NCBI RefSeq assembly: GCF_008364825.1
Contig: NZ_VTTO01000002.1
Span: 434,001-498,000, forward strand
Reading direction: 5' to 3'
DNA length: 64,000 bases
Source: Azospirillum sp. B21
Lineage (GTDB): Bacteria; Pseudomonadota; Alphaproteobacteria; Azospirillales; Azospirillaceae
The stretch's first letter is position 1. Each line of letters begins with the position of its first letter. Under the pieces are notes generated by a model, which ran no database searches, was not told where the DNA came from, and worked only from the letters and a program-made list of their open reading frames with translations. Positions 43,864 through 52,137 of the stretch are shown here, in pieces. Position numbers and translations under genes: made by a program.

Positions 43864-45017
43864 CGCGTCACCAGGGCCACTCGGCGGTTGTACCAGTTCA
43901 TGAAGCCGGCGATGCACAGGCTGATGACGAGATAGACCGCCATCATCATCGCCACCGCCTCCACCACCTGGCCGGTCTGGTTGGCCGAGGTGTTGGTGAC
44001 GCTGACCAGATCGGGATAGCCGATGGCGACGGCCAGCGAGCTGTTCTTGGTCAGGTTCAGGTATTGGCTGGTCAGCGGCGGCACGATCACCCGCAGCGCC
44101 TGCGGCAGGATGACGAGGCGCAGGATCTGCACCGGCGACAGGCCCAGCGCCAGCCCGGCCTCGGTCTGGCCGTGCGGCACGGCAAGGATGCCGGAGCGCA
44201 CGATCTCGGCGATGAAGCCGGCGGTGTAGACCGACAGGCCGATCAGCAGCGCGGTGAATTCGGGAGTGACCGACCCGCCGCCTTCGAAGTTGAAGCCGGC
44301 CAGCGCCGGAACGTCCAGGGCCAGCGGCGCGCCGGTGGCGACGAACACCGCGACCGGCGGCAGCACCACCGCGGCGATGGCCGCCGGCAGGGTGGGGAAG
44401 GGCTTCCCGGTCGCCTCGCGGCGGCGGCGGCCGTAGCGGACGATGGCGATGGCGGCGGCGATTCCCGCCAGCAGGGCCAGGAAGGCCCAGCCATGGCCGG
44501 GATGGTCGGCCAGCACCGGGAACTTCATGCCGCGGTTGCTGAGGAAGACGTGGGGAACCACCTCCAGCGCCTCGCGCGGGCTCGGCAGCCGGTTCATGAT
44601 GGTGTACCAGACCACCAGCTGCAGCAGCAGCGGCACGTTGCGCACCGTCTCGACGAAGACGGCGGCGAAGCGGCCGACCATCCAGTTCGACGACAGCCGC
44701 GCCACGCCGATGGCGACGCCCAGCACGGTCGCCAGCACCACGGCGGCGGCCGACACCGACAGCGTGTTCAGGAGGCCGACGACCAGCGCCCGCAGATAGG
44801 TGTCCGACGCGGCGTAGCTCATCAGGCTCTCGCCGATCTCGAATCCGGCCTCGCGTTCGAGGAAGCCGAAGCCGGTGGCGACGCCGCGGTTGGCGAGGTT
44901 GGTCAGAGTGTTGGAGACGAGATACCCGGCGACGGCGAGGGCGCCGGCCAGGAACAGCCCCTGGTACAGCCACCCCCGCACGCGCGCGGAGTTCAGCGCC
45001 TGGATCAGGTTGGACAT
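43860..45017 (-). CDS. aapQ: General L-amino-acid ABC transporter permease
   Basis: A 385-residue permease with N-terminal RVRGWLYQGLFLAGALAVAGYLV, GFGFLEREAGFEIGESL (a strong AapQ/BztB marker) and the EAA loop EAGLALGLSPVQILRLVILPQALR. It pairs with AapM in the membrane. It follows the type A repeat that separates it from aapJ. Confidence 0.94.
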   Translation of the reverse strand: MSNLIQALNSARVRGWLYQGLFLAGALAVAGYLVSNTLTNLANRGVATGFGFLEREAGFEIGESLMSYAASDTYLRALVVGLLNTLSVSAAAVVLATVLGVAIGVARLSSNWMVGRFAAVFVETVRNVPLLLQLVVWYTIMNRLPSPREALEVVPHVFLSNRGMKFPVLADHPGHGWAFLALLAGIAAAIAIVRYGRRRREATGKPFPTLPAAIAAVVLPPVAVFVATGAPLALDVPALAGFNFEGGGSVTPEFTALLIGLSVYTAGFIAEIVRSGILAVPHGQTEAGLALGLSPVQILRLVILPQALRVIVPPLTSQYLNLTKNSSLAVAIGYPDLVSVTNTSANQTGQVVEAVAMMMAVYLVISLCIAGFMNWYNRRVALVTR

Positions 45018-45040
45018 GGTGATGCTCCGTGCGGGGGGAT

Positions 45041-45213
45041 CTCCCTCTCCCCCCCGGGGAGAGGGGCGGGGTGAGGGGGATGCATTGCGTGGCTTTCCCG
45101 AAGGTCCTGCCGCGCATCCCCCTCACCCTAACCCTCTCCCCGCTTTCGGCGGACCGGAGGTCCGCCTGTCGCGTCAGCGCAAACGAAGTTTGCGCGTGAG
45201 CGGGGGGAGAGGG
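45041..45213. repeat. Type A inverted repeat pair with nested double hairpin, inside the aap operon
   Basis: Left type A unit 45041-45080, spacer opening ATGCATTGCGTGGC, right unit from ~45117. The right unit is split by a 64-bp module (45140-45203) bounded by CCGCT/AGCGG and holding GGCGGACC-GGA-GGTCCGCC and GCGCAAAC-GAA-GTTTGCGC. It lies between aapJ and aapQ. Confidence 0.87.
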
Positions 45214-45222
45214 AACTCCGCC

Positions 45223-46257
45223 TTACTTCAGCGGCGGGGCGTACATCATGCCGCCTTCGGTGTAGAGCGCGTTCTGGCCGCGCGGCATCTTCAGCTTGGA
45301 GCCGGTGCCGACGTTGCGCTCATAGCTCTGGCCGTAGTTGCCGACCTGCTTGATGACGTTGAACGCCCAGTTCTCTTCCACGCCCAGCGCCTTGCCGTTG
45401 CCGGCGGTGACGCCCAGCAGGCGCTTCACGTCCGGATCGGGGGAGGTCATGGCGCTGTCGACGCTCTCCGACGTGATGCCCTTCTCCTCGGCCTGAACCA
45501 TGGCGTAGAAGGCCCAGGTCACCAGGTTCGCCCATTCCTCGTCGCCCTGGCGGATGGCCGGGGACAGCGGCTCCTTGGAGATCAGCTCCGGCAGGATGAC
45601 GTAGTCGTTGGGGTTCGGCGTCTCGGCGGCACGGATGGCGGCCAGCTGCGAGGCGTCGGAGGTCAGGGCGTCGCACCGGCCGCTGAAGAAGGCCTTGTGC
45701 AGCTCCTCGTTCTTCTCGATGACGACCGGCTTGAAGGTCATCTTGTTGGCGCGGAAGAAGTCGGCGACGTTCTGCTCGGTCGTGGTGCCCGGCAGGACGC
45801 AGACGGTGGCGCCGTTCAGCTGCTTGGCGCTCTTCAGCCCCAGCTTGGCCGACACCATGAAGCCCTGGCCGTCATAGTAGTTGGTCGGCGCGAAGTTCAG
45901 GCCGTTGGCGGTGTCGCGGGTCAGGGTGCGGGTGGTGTTGCGGGCGAGGATGTCGATCTCGCCGGACTGCAGGGCCGGCAGGCGCTGCTGCGCCGACAGC
46001 GGGGTGTACTTCACCTTTTCGGCATCGCCGAACATGGCGGCGGCGACGGCGCGGCAGACGTCGACGTCCAGGCCCGACCACTTGCCCTTGTCGTCCGGCG
46101 CCGAGAAGCCGTAGAGGCCCAGATTGACGCCGCACTGGACGTAGCCCTTCTGCTTCACGCCGTCGAAGGTGGCGCCGGCCTGGGCGGTGCCGGACAGGGC
46201 AAGAGCGGAGACGGACAGGGTGGCCGCGATGGCGAGCGCGCTCAGACGGGTCTTCAC
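45223..46257 (-). CDS. aapJ: General L-amino-acid ABC transporter binding protein
   Basis: A 344-residue periplasmic binding protein. Signal peptide MKTRLSALAIAATLSVSALA with cleavage at AQA-GA near residue 28. AapJ markers: KGYVQCGVNLGLYGFSAPDDKG, GLDVDVCRAVAAAMFGD, DILARNTTRTLTRD and the C-terminal GQNALYTEGGMMYAPPLK. First gene of the aap operon; abundant expression relative to the permeases would be expected. Confidence 0.95.
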   Translation of the reverse strand: MKTRLSALAIAATLSVSALALSGTAQAGATFDGVKQKGYVQCGVNLGLYGFSAPDDKGKWSGLDVDVCRAVAAAMFGDAEKVKYTPLSAQQRLPALQSGEIDILARNTTRTLTRDTANGLNFAPTNYYDGQGFMVSAKLGLKSAKQLNGATVCVLPGTTTEQNVADFFRANKMTFKPVVIEKNEELHKAFFSGRCDALTSDASQLAAIRAAETPNPNDYVILPELISKEPLSPAIRQGDEEWANLVTWAFYAMVQAEEKGITSESVDSAMTSPDPDVKRLLGVTAGNGKALGVEENWAFNVIKQVGNYGQSYERNVGTGSKLKMPRGQNALYTEGGMMYAPPLK

Positions 46258-46560
46258 GGGGCGTGGCTCCTTCAGCCTTGTTCATTCTAGGGACGCCGGG
46301 GCGGGGCATGGTCCCCGGCCGCCGCGCAAGGCCGACAATCGCTCAGCGGATTGAACAAAGTGCCCCGCGTCCTTGAACGGATGTGGCGGAGATGTGAACA
46401 GCTTTGGACAAATCCCCTCTCCCCCGGCGAAGCCAGAGGTTGCGCTTCGCCCGATACTGGTCACGGGCGGGGCCTGAGAATTTTCGTGCGTTATCGGCAG
46501 ACGGACCCTACAAGCGCCGGATGCCGGTGATATGTTAGCGTCGGCAATCGCGGGAACGGG
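46258..46560. other. Divergent region between aapJ and the kinase gene
   Basis: 303 bp that must contain the aapJ promoter (leftward) and that of the kinase (rightward). A partial repeat-like stretch ATCCCCTCTCCCCCGG occurs near 46410. No clear promoter hexamers or sigma-54 element were found. Confidence 0.45.
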
Positions 46561-47592
46561 ATGTCGATGGGGTCGGTTCGGGCGGTCTGGCAGCGGGTGG
46601 CGCGCTTTTCGCTGCTGCGGCGCGGTCCAGCATTGCGCTATGGCGCAGGGCTGACGACCTTTGCCATCGCCCTGCTGCTGCGCTGGGCCGTCGACGGCAT
46701 CCTTCCGTCCGGCTTCCCCTATCTCACCTTCTTCCCGGCGGTGATCCTGACCACCTTCATCGTCGGGCTGGGGCCGGGGGTGGTGACGGCGGTGCTCTCC
46801 GGGCTGGCCGCCTGGTACTTCTTCATTCCGCCCTACGAAACCTTCACGCTGAATGCCTCCAGCGGGTTGGCGCTGACCTTCTATGCGGTGATCGTCACGG
46901 TGGACATCGCGCTGATCTACGGCATGCAGGTGACGCTGGCCCGCCTTCAGGAGGAGCGTGCCCGCACCGCGTCCCTGCTGGCGGCGCAGACCACCATGTT
47001 CCACGAGCTTCAGCACCGGGTCGCCAACAACATGCAGTTCGTCTCATCGGTCCTCGACTTGCAGAGGCGGTCGGTCGGCCGGTCGCCGGAAGGGGCGATG
47101 GCGGCGCTGGAGGAGGCGGGGCGGCGGCTGGACACCATGGCGCGGGTGCACCGGCGCCTGCACGACCCCCGGTCCGGCGACGATTTCGGCCGCCACATCG
47201 AAGCGCTGTGCCGGGATATGCTGGAGGCCGCCGGCAAGCCCGACGTCACCTGCCGCGTCTTGGTCGGGGCGGCGCCGCAGTCGCCCGAACGGCTGCTGGC
47301 CCTGGCCCTGCTGATCGTGGAGGCGTTGACCAATGCCTTGAAGCACGCCTTCGTCGGCCGCGAGGGCGGGATCGTCGCCATCGAACTGCATGCCGTGCCG
47401 GACCATCCCGGCCATCTGCACCTGCGGGTGACCGACGACGGCGTCGGTTTGCCGGAGGGAGTCGACGTATTGCGTCTGCCCAGCCTGGGCTGGAAGATCA
47501 TCCAGAGCCTGGCCGCCCAGCTGTCCGGCCAGTTAACCTACGGCCCCGCCGACGGCGCCGGTACGCGGATCGACCTGCGCTTTCCCGCCTGA
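46561..47592 (+). CDS. Membrane sensor histidine kinase, DUF4118 + HisKA_2/HWE type
   Basis: A 343-residue kinase. Four membrane helices in residues ~25-125 form a DUF4118 (KdpD-like) module, with PYLTFFPAVILTTFIVGLGPG and LSGLAAWYFFIPPYETF as markers. The dimerisation box is FHELQHRVANNMQ (phospho-His likely H152). The ATPase domain has LALLIVEALTNALKHAF, VTDDGVGLPEG and LGWKIIQSLAAQL. Kinases of this class often act in general stress or light responses. No partner regulator adjacent. Confidence 0.88.
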   Translation: MSMGSVRAVWQRVARFSLLRRGPALRYGAGLTTFAIALLLRWAVDGILPSGFPYLTFFPAVILTTFIVGLGPGVVTAVLSGLAAWYFFIPPYETFTLNASSGLALTFYAVIVTVDIALIYGMQVTLARLQEERARTASLLAAQTTMFHELQHRVANNMQFVSSVLDLQRRSVGRSPEGAMAALEEAGRRLDTMARVHRRLHDPRSGDDFGRHIEALCRDMLEAAGKPDVTCRVLVGAAPQSPERLLALALLIVEALTNALKHAFVGREGGIVAIELHAVPDHPGHLHLRVTDDGVGLPEGVDVLRLPSLGWKIIQSLAAQLSGQLTYGPADGAGTRIDLRFPA

Positions 47593-47626
47593 GCCAGCGC
47601 TTGTCACGCCAGCGCTTGTCACGCCA
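47593..47626. repeat. 15-bp direct tandem repeat
   Basis: GCCAGCGCTTGTCAC occurs twice in exact tandem (47593-47607, 47608-47622), followed by GCCA of a third. It begins immediately after the kinase stop. Confidence 0.85.
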
Positions 47627-47749
47627 ACAACGCTTATCCCAATGTCCATTGCGGCTTTTCCGTCGCCATGGGACGAACTATCTGTGATCCTGCCGGTTGC
47701 AGCGGGGACCGCCCGGCGACAGGGGCCGGTGACAGGGGGAGGGAAGCTT

Positions 47750-48445
47750 ATGGCGACGCTGAAGGAATTCGAGGACGCGCTGAAGGCGGCAGGCAACACG
47801 GCGGCGCTGGAGATCCTGGAATCCCTGAGGGCGCGCGACCGCAGCCAGCGCTCCATCCGCCCGGCGCGGCGCCTGACCGGACGCAAGATGACGCCGGAAC
47901 TGGCCACCGAGATCCTGCATCTGCACGAAACCACGAACATGACCCAGCAGGAGATCGCCTTCCAACTGGGCGTCAACCAGGGCCGCGTGAACGAGGTCAT
48001 CAAGCGCCGCAAATGGCTGACCGACGACCCCGAGGCGCCGGAAGCCCAGGCGCGCGACATGGGCAAGCAGCGGGCCAAGGAAGGCGTCGGCGTCGCGCCG
48101 CGCCGACCCTCCAGGAAAAAGGCCGCGAAACCGGCCGCCGAAACGGAGGCCGCGCCGGAAGCCGTGCCCGAGCTTGCGCCGGGGCTGACCCCGGAGGTTG
48201 TGCCGCCAGCGGAGCCGGTGGCAGAAGCGGTGCCGGAAGTCGCCGCCACGCCGGAGCCTGAGTCCGCTTCGCCGCAGGAGGCGCCGGAACCGGTGGCCGA
48301 ACTGCCCATGCCGATGGCGGCCCCCGAACTGCCGGTGGAGCAGCCCGCCAAGGCCGAGGACAAGCCGAAACGCAAGTCCGCCCCACGCAAGCAGGGCAAG
48401 GGCTCGAAGGCGCCGGAAATGCCGCTGTTCAAGGATCTGCTGTAG
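47750..48445 (+). CDS. HTH protein with long Pro/Ala/Glu-rich tail
   Basis: A 231-residue protein. After a basic helical N-terminus there is a helix-turn-helix (ATEILHLHETTNMTQQEIAF then LGVNQGRVNEVIKRRKWL, ~50-88). The rest is low complexity: a Lys-rich patch, ~90 residues rich in Pro, Ala and Glu, then a second Lys/Arg patch and PEMPLFKDLL. It probably binds DNA through the HTH, with the tail as a flexible linker. The start ATG at 47750 follows GGGGGAGGG. No known family recognised. Confidence 0.7.
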   Translation: MATLKEFEDALKAAGNTAALEILESLRARDRSQRSIRPARRLTGRKMTPELATEILHLHETTNMTQQEIAFQLGVNQGRVNEVIKRRKWLTDDPEAPEAQARDMGKQRAKEGVGVAPRRPSRKKAAKPAAETEAAPEAVPELAPGLTPEVVPPAEPVAEAVPEVAATPEPESASPQEAPEPVAELPMPMAAPELPVEQPAKAEDKPKRKSAPRKQGKGSKAPEMPLFKDLL

Positions 48446-48468
48446 GATTTCCGAGGGGCGCGTGAATG

Positions 48469-48665
48469 CCCTCTCTCCCCCGCTTTCGCGCAAACTTTGT
48501 TTGCGCTGACGCGACGGGCGGACCTACGGTCCGCTGATAGCGGGGAGAGGGAGGGGACCCGCGCCTTAGGCGTGGGGAGGGTGAGGGGGATGCACCGCGT
48601 GCCTTTGCGGGAATCCTCACCACGCATCCCCCTCACCCTGACCCTCTCCCCAGGGGGGAGAGGGG
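48469..48665. repeat. Type A inverted repeat pair with nested modules
   Basis: The left unit contains the 64-bp double-hairpin module (48480-48543, CCGCT...AGCGG) in the opposite orientation to that at 45.1 kb, then GGAGGGGACCCGCGCC and GGTGAGGGGGATGCACCGCG. The right unit is CCCCCTCACCCTGACCC then CTCTCCCCAGGGGGGAGAGG. Spacer ~40 bp. Confidence 0.86.
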
Positions 48666-48848
48666 ATTGTCCCCCCACCCCCGAGCCATGCCCGTCGCTC
48701 ATCTCGCATCTGCGAAATTGGCGGCCTGCGGCGGATTGCCTCAGCACGGGCGGGGCAAATATCCTGACCCTGTCCCGGTCGTTTTCCGTCCCCTGACCGC
48801 CGGGTTCCAGAATTCCTTACATCAAGCGGCGACAGCGGAGAAACGACC
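48666..48848. other. Upstream region of the MFS exporter gene
   Basis: About 180 bp between the repeat pair and the MFS start, presumably containing its promoter. Nothing specific recognised beyond an AGCGGAG ribosome-binding stretch. Confidence 0.4.
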
Positions 48849-50093
48849 ATGGCTTCTGCCGGCCATCACGGCGACATGCGTGCCGGGGCACAGGCGGCCC
48901 CGGCCCATCCCGGGCTGGTGCTTCTGGCGCTCGCCATGGGCGGTTTCGCCATCGGAACGACCGAGTTCGCGACGATGAGCCTGCTGCCCTATTTCGCCCA
49001 GGGCCTCGGCATCGACGAGCCGACCGCCGGGCACGTCATCAGCGCCTATGCGCTGGGCGTGGTGGTGGGCGCGCCGGTGATCGCGGTGCTGGCGGCCCGG
49101 CTGTCGCGGCGAACCCTGCTGATCGGGCTGATGGCGGTCTTCGCCATCGCCAATGTGGCCAGCGCCTTTTCGCCGTCCTATGGATGGATGCTGGTCTTCC
49201 GTTTCCTGAGTGGCCTGCCGCACGGCGCCTATTTCGGTGTGGCCGCCCTGGTCGCGGCGTCTCTGGTGCCGCCGCAGCGCCGGGCGCAGGCGGTGTCGCG
49301 GACCATGCTGGGGCTGACGGTGGCGACCATCGTCGGCGTGCCGATGGCGAACTGGATCGGGCAGGCGCTGGGCTGGCCCTGGGGCTTCGGCGTCGTCGGG
49401 CTGCTGGCCCTGCTGACCGTGCTTCTGGTCTGGATCTTCGCCCCCAGCGATCGCCCGCACCCGGACGCCAGCCCGCTGCGCGAACTGGGCGCGCTGAAGC
49501 GGCGGCAGGTCTGGCTGACGCTGGGCATCGGCGCCATCGGCTTCGGCGGCATGTTCGCCGTCTACACCTATGTCGCCTCGACCCTGATGGAGTTGACGCA
49601 GGTTTCGCCGTCGGCGGTGCCGGTGGTGCTGGCGGTGTTCGGCGCCGGCATGACCGTCGGCACGCTGGTCAGCGCCTGGGCCGCCGACCGCGCCCTGATG
49701 CCGACCGTCGCCTTCCTCCTGCTGTGGAGCGCCGGCTCGCTGGCGCTCTATCCCTTTGCCGCCGGCAATGTCTGGCTCGTGTCGGTCGTGGTGTTCATGA
49801 TCGGCTGCGGCGGCGGGCTCGGCACCCCGCTGCAGGCCCGGCTGATGGATGTGGCGGAGGACGCGCAGACGCTGGCCGCGGCGCTGAACCACAGCGCCTT
49901 CAACGCCGCCAACGCGCTCGGCCCCTGGCTGGGCGGCATGGCGATCGCCGCCGGCTGGGGCTGGACCTCCACCGGCTGGGTCGGTTCGGCGCTGGCGCTG
50001 GGCGGTCTGGCCGTGTGGGCGGTGGCGATGCTGGACGACCGTGCCAGCCGTGCCGCCGACGCCCGGCTGGCCGAGGCCTGCGCCGGCGACTGA
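48849..50093 (+). CDS. MFS transporter, DHA1/AraJ-like
   Basis: A 414-residue, 12-helix major-facilitator protein. MGGFAIGTTEFATMSLLPYFAQGLGID with GTTEF is the hallmark of the AraJ/YdhP/NepI-type group; motif A is VLAARLSRRTLL. These export sugars, purine ribosides or drugs. A Gly/Ala-rich 20-residue N-terminus precedes helix 1. It ends 4 bp from the convergent FHA gene. Confidence 0.88.
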   Translation: MASAGHHGDMRAGAQAAPAHPGLVLLALAMGGFAIGTTEFATMSLLPYFAQGLGIDEPTAGHVISAYALGVVVGAPVIAVLAARLSRRTLLIGLMAVFAIANVASAFSPSYGWMLVFRFLSGLPHGAYFGVAALVAASLVPPQRRAQAVSRTMLGLTVATIVGVPMANWIGQALGWPWGFGVVGLLALLTVLLVWIFAPSDRPHPDASPLRELGALKRRQVWLTLGIGAIGFGGMFAVYTYVASTLMELTQVSPSAVPVVLAVFGAGMTVGTLVSAWAADRALMPTVAFLLLWSAGSLALYPFAAGNVWLVSVVVFMIGCGGGLGTPLQARLMDVAEDAQTLAAALNHSAFNAANALGPWLGGMAIAAGWGWTSTGWVGSALALGGLAVWAVAMLDDRASRAADARLAEACAGD

Positions 50094-50097
50094 TCCC

Positions 50098-51960
50098 TCA
50101 ACGTCCCGATGCGTCCCAGGCGATCCGCGCCGGATGTTCGCCGAGGTCGAGGGAGCCGATGACGATCTCCCCCCGGCCGGACAGCGGCACCACGTCGCCC
50201 AGCTTCAGCAGGCGCTGCTCGCCGTTCTGCCGCACCAGGCGGGTGCCGTTGCGGCTGAGATCCTCCAGCGTGAAGGCGCCGTCGCGCAGCCGCACCACCG
50301 CATGGCGGCGCGAGGCGGAGGCATGGTCCAGCACGATGCCGCATTCGGCTGCGCGGCCGATCACAATGTCGCCGCCGGCGTCGGGCAGAGCGACCGACCG
50401 GCCCTGGAAGCTCAGCGTCAGGCGCGGCGCGGGCGGCGCCTGCAGGTCGACCGTCACCCCCGCCACCAGAGGCGCGAGGCGCGATCCGGCCAGGATGCCG
50501 CTGCCGGTCACCGACATCCGCTGCTCGTCGGGGATGGCGGCGATCTTGGCGATCAGACCGTCGGCCAGGACCCGGGGGATGCCGGCGGCACGCAGGCGGC
50601 GGCCCAGCCCCTCGCGCACCTCCTGGAGCGAGGCGCCGGGGGCGGCAAGCTCGGCGGCCGATTTCACCCGGCCGAACTCGTCGGCGACATGCTGGATGAC
50701 GGTGCTGATCTTGCGGTGGCCGTAGGCGCTGGTGCCGAGGTCCAGCAGGTAGCCCAGCCGCCCGGCCGCGGTGTTGAAGCGTCCGGCCAGCCGCATCATC
50801 GTTTCCTCGAAGGGCAGGTCGCTGCCGCCGACCGCCCACACCGTCTTGCCGCGGCGGGTCAGCGATTCCGCCATGGCCGGACCGCCCATGAAGCCGTCGA
50901 AGGCGATCATCCCGTCGACGATCGCGCCGAAGACGCGGGCGTCGCTGGACAGCCCGGTGCGGGTCAGCGGCGTCAGCCCGTCCAACCCGCCGCGGATGCG
51001 GTTGAGCAGAGCCTCACGCGTTCGGGGAAAGCCGGTTGTCGTTCCATCGGACCCAAGCACGTTCGACAGCGCAAGCAGCGGCTCGGTGTGGGGCAGGCGG
51101 TCGTCCAGGTCGCCGCGCAGGGTGGCCAGCAGCGCCAGGATGGCGGATCCCAGGTCGGGCGCGTAGCCGATCAGCGCGCGAATCGGCTCCCGCCCGTCGA
51201 CGATCTCCGCCGTGAATTCGTCCACCAGCCGGCTGTTCTCGCCGTCGCCTTCCCGGTGCAGGCGCAGGACGGCCGCCAGCTTGGCTCCCCACTCGCGCTG
51301 CGGCTCCAGCAGCGTGCCGAAGGCGTGGGTGACGATACGGTCGCGCTCCTCCGCCGGGCGGTCGACGGCGGCCAGCAGCAGGCCGGAAATCCCGCCGCGC
51401 ATCAGCGCCTGATCGAAGGGGGCCAGCGTGTCGGACGCCTGGGCGAGTTCCTTCAGCCCGGCGAACAGGCGGATGATCTGGTCGTAGCGTTCATGCGGCT
51501 TCAGCCCCAGCATCGGCGCCTGGATGGCGGCGAGCCGGCTGACCGACGGGTTGAACAGCAATGCCTCCCGCTCGAAGTAGCGCAACGGATAGTAGCGATG
51601 AAGCTGCTCGGACGGAATGACGCCCTGGTCGTCCCAATAACCGCGCAGCAGCCGCAGCAGGGTCATCCGGCTGTCGAAGGAAAAGACCTGCAGCACGCTG
51701 GTGCAGAGGTTGGCCTCTTCGATCGGAGAGATGGTGGTCAGCTTGGCGCCGCCGGAGGAGGATTTCTGGAAGATCGTCTCTTCCCGGCCGGTGCCGGTGA
51801 CCTTCACCACCCGCACCACCGGGAACTTGGCAAGGCGCAGCAGGAAGTTCGCGCGCTCCGTAGCCGACTTCTCGTCATCGAAGACGCCGTCGATGTTGGG
51901 TTTGCCGCCCTGTTCGACCACCACTTCGAAGCGCGCCTCGCGCCGCTTGGACATCGCCAT
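50098..51960 (-). CDS. Large protein with C-terminal FHA domain
   Basis: A 620-residue soluble protein. The last ~100 residues are an FHA phosphothreonine-binding domain (GGDIVIGRAAECGIVLDHASASRRHAVVRL with GR...SRRHA, then LEDLSRNGTRLV). The preceding ~500 residues are mainly helical with no family I recognise; repeated DLDDRLPHTE-like and leucine-rich segments are seen. The start at 51960 is 5 bp after AAGGGGG; the longer open frame upstream overlaps the carboxypeptidase gene. FHA proteins usually partner Ser/Thr kinases, but none is in the window. Confidence 0.8.
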   Translation of the reverse strand: MAMSKRREARFEVVVEQGGKPNIDGVFDDEKSATERANFLLRLAKFPVVRVVKVTGTGREETIFQKSSSGGAKLTTISPIEEANLCTSVLQVFSFDSRMTLLRLLRGYWDDQGVIPSEQLHRYYPLRYFEREALLFNPSVSRLAAIQAPMLGLKPHERYDQIIRLFAGLKELAQASDTLAPFDQALMRGGISGLLLAAVDRPAEERDRIVTHAFGTLLEPQREWGAKLAAVLRLHREGDGENSRLVDEFTAEIVDGREPIRALIGYAPDLGSAILALLATLRGDLDDRLPHTEPLLALSNVLGSDGTTTGFPRTREALLNRIRGGLDGLTPLTRTGLSSDARVFGAIVDGMIAFDGFMGGPAMAESLTRRGKTVWAVGGSDLPFEETMMRLAGRFNTAAGRLGYLLDLGTSAYGHRKISTVIQHVADEFGRVKSAAELAAPGASLQEVREGLGRRLRAAGIPRVLADGLIAKIAAIPDEQRMSVTGSGILAGSRLAPLVAGVTVDLQAPPAPRLTLSFQGRSVALPDAGGDIVIGRAAECGIVLDHASASRRHAVVRLRDGAFTLEDLSRNGTRLVRQNGEQRLLKLGDVVPLSGRGEIVIGSLDLGEHPARIAWDASGR

Positions 51961-52137
51961 GCCATCCCCCTTCGGCCTGCCCCTGTCGGACTGCTGCCGG
52001 CTGCGTCCCTGTTCGCGATTTCCAGCGATTTTTCCCGAAAATCCTTTATGAAATCCTGCATCAGAAGCGGAAAGACCCGAACCTTGACAGTCCTTCCCGA
52101 TTCCGACCGTCCCGATTCGAAGCGCCGCCTGCCCGCG

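Noticed and set aside
43864-45126. Upstream extension of the aapM frame across aapQ, suggesting an 808-residue fusion
   Set aside because: The extension is an off-frame reading of aapQ, rich in Arg/Gly/Pro; aapM has its own ATGA-coupled start at 43863.
41191-47592. OmpR-type regulator and HWE-type kinase as a cognate two-component pair
   Set aside because: They are 4.7 kb apart on opposite strands, and HWE/HisKA_2 kinases usually partner other regulator classes; no support beyond proximity.
50041-52137. Upstream in-frame extension of the dacB frame to 50041 (1189 codons in total)
   Set aside because: The extension is antisense to the FHA gene and has no signal or family; the twin-arginine-like signal marks the real N-terminus near 52138.
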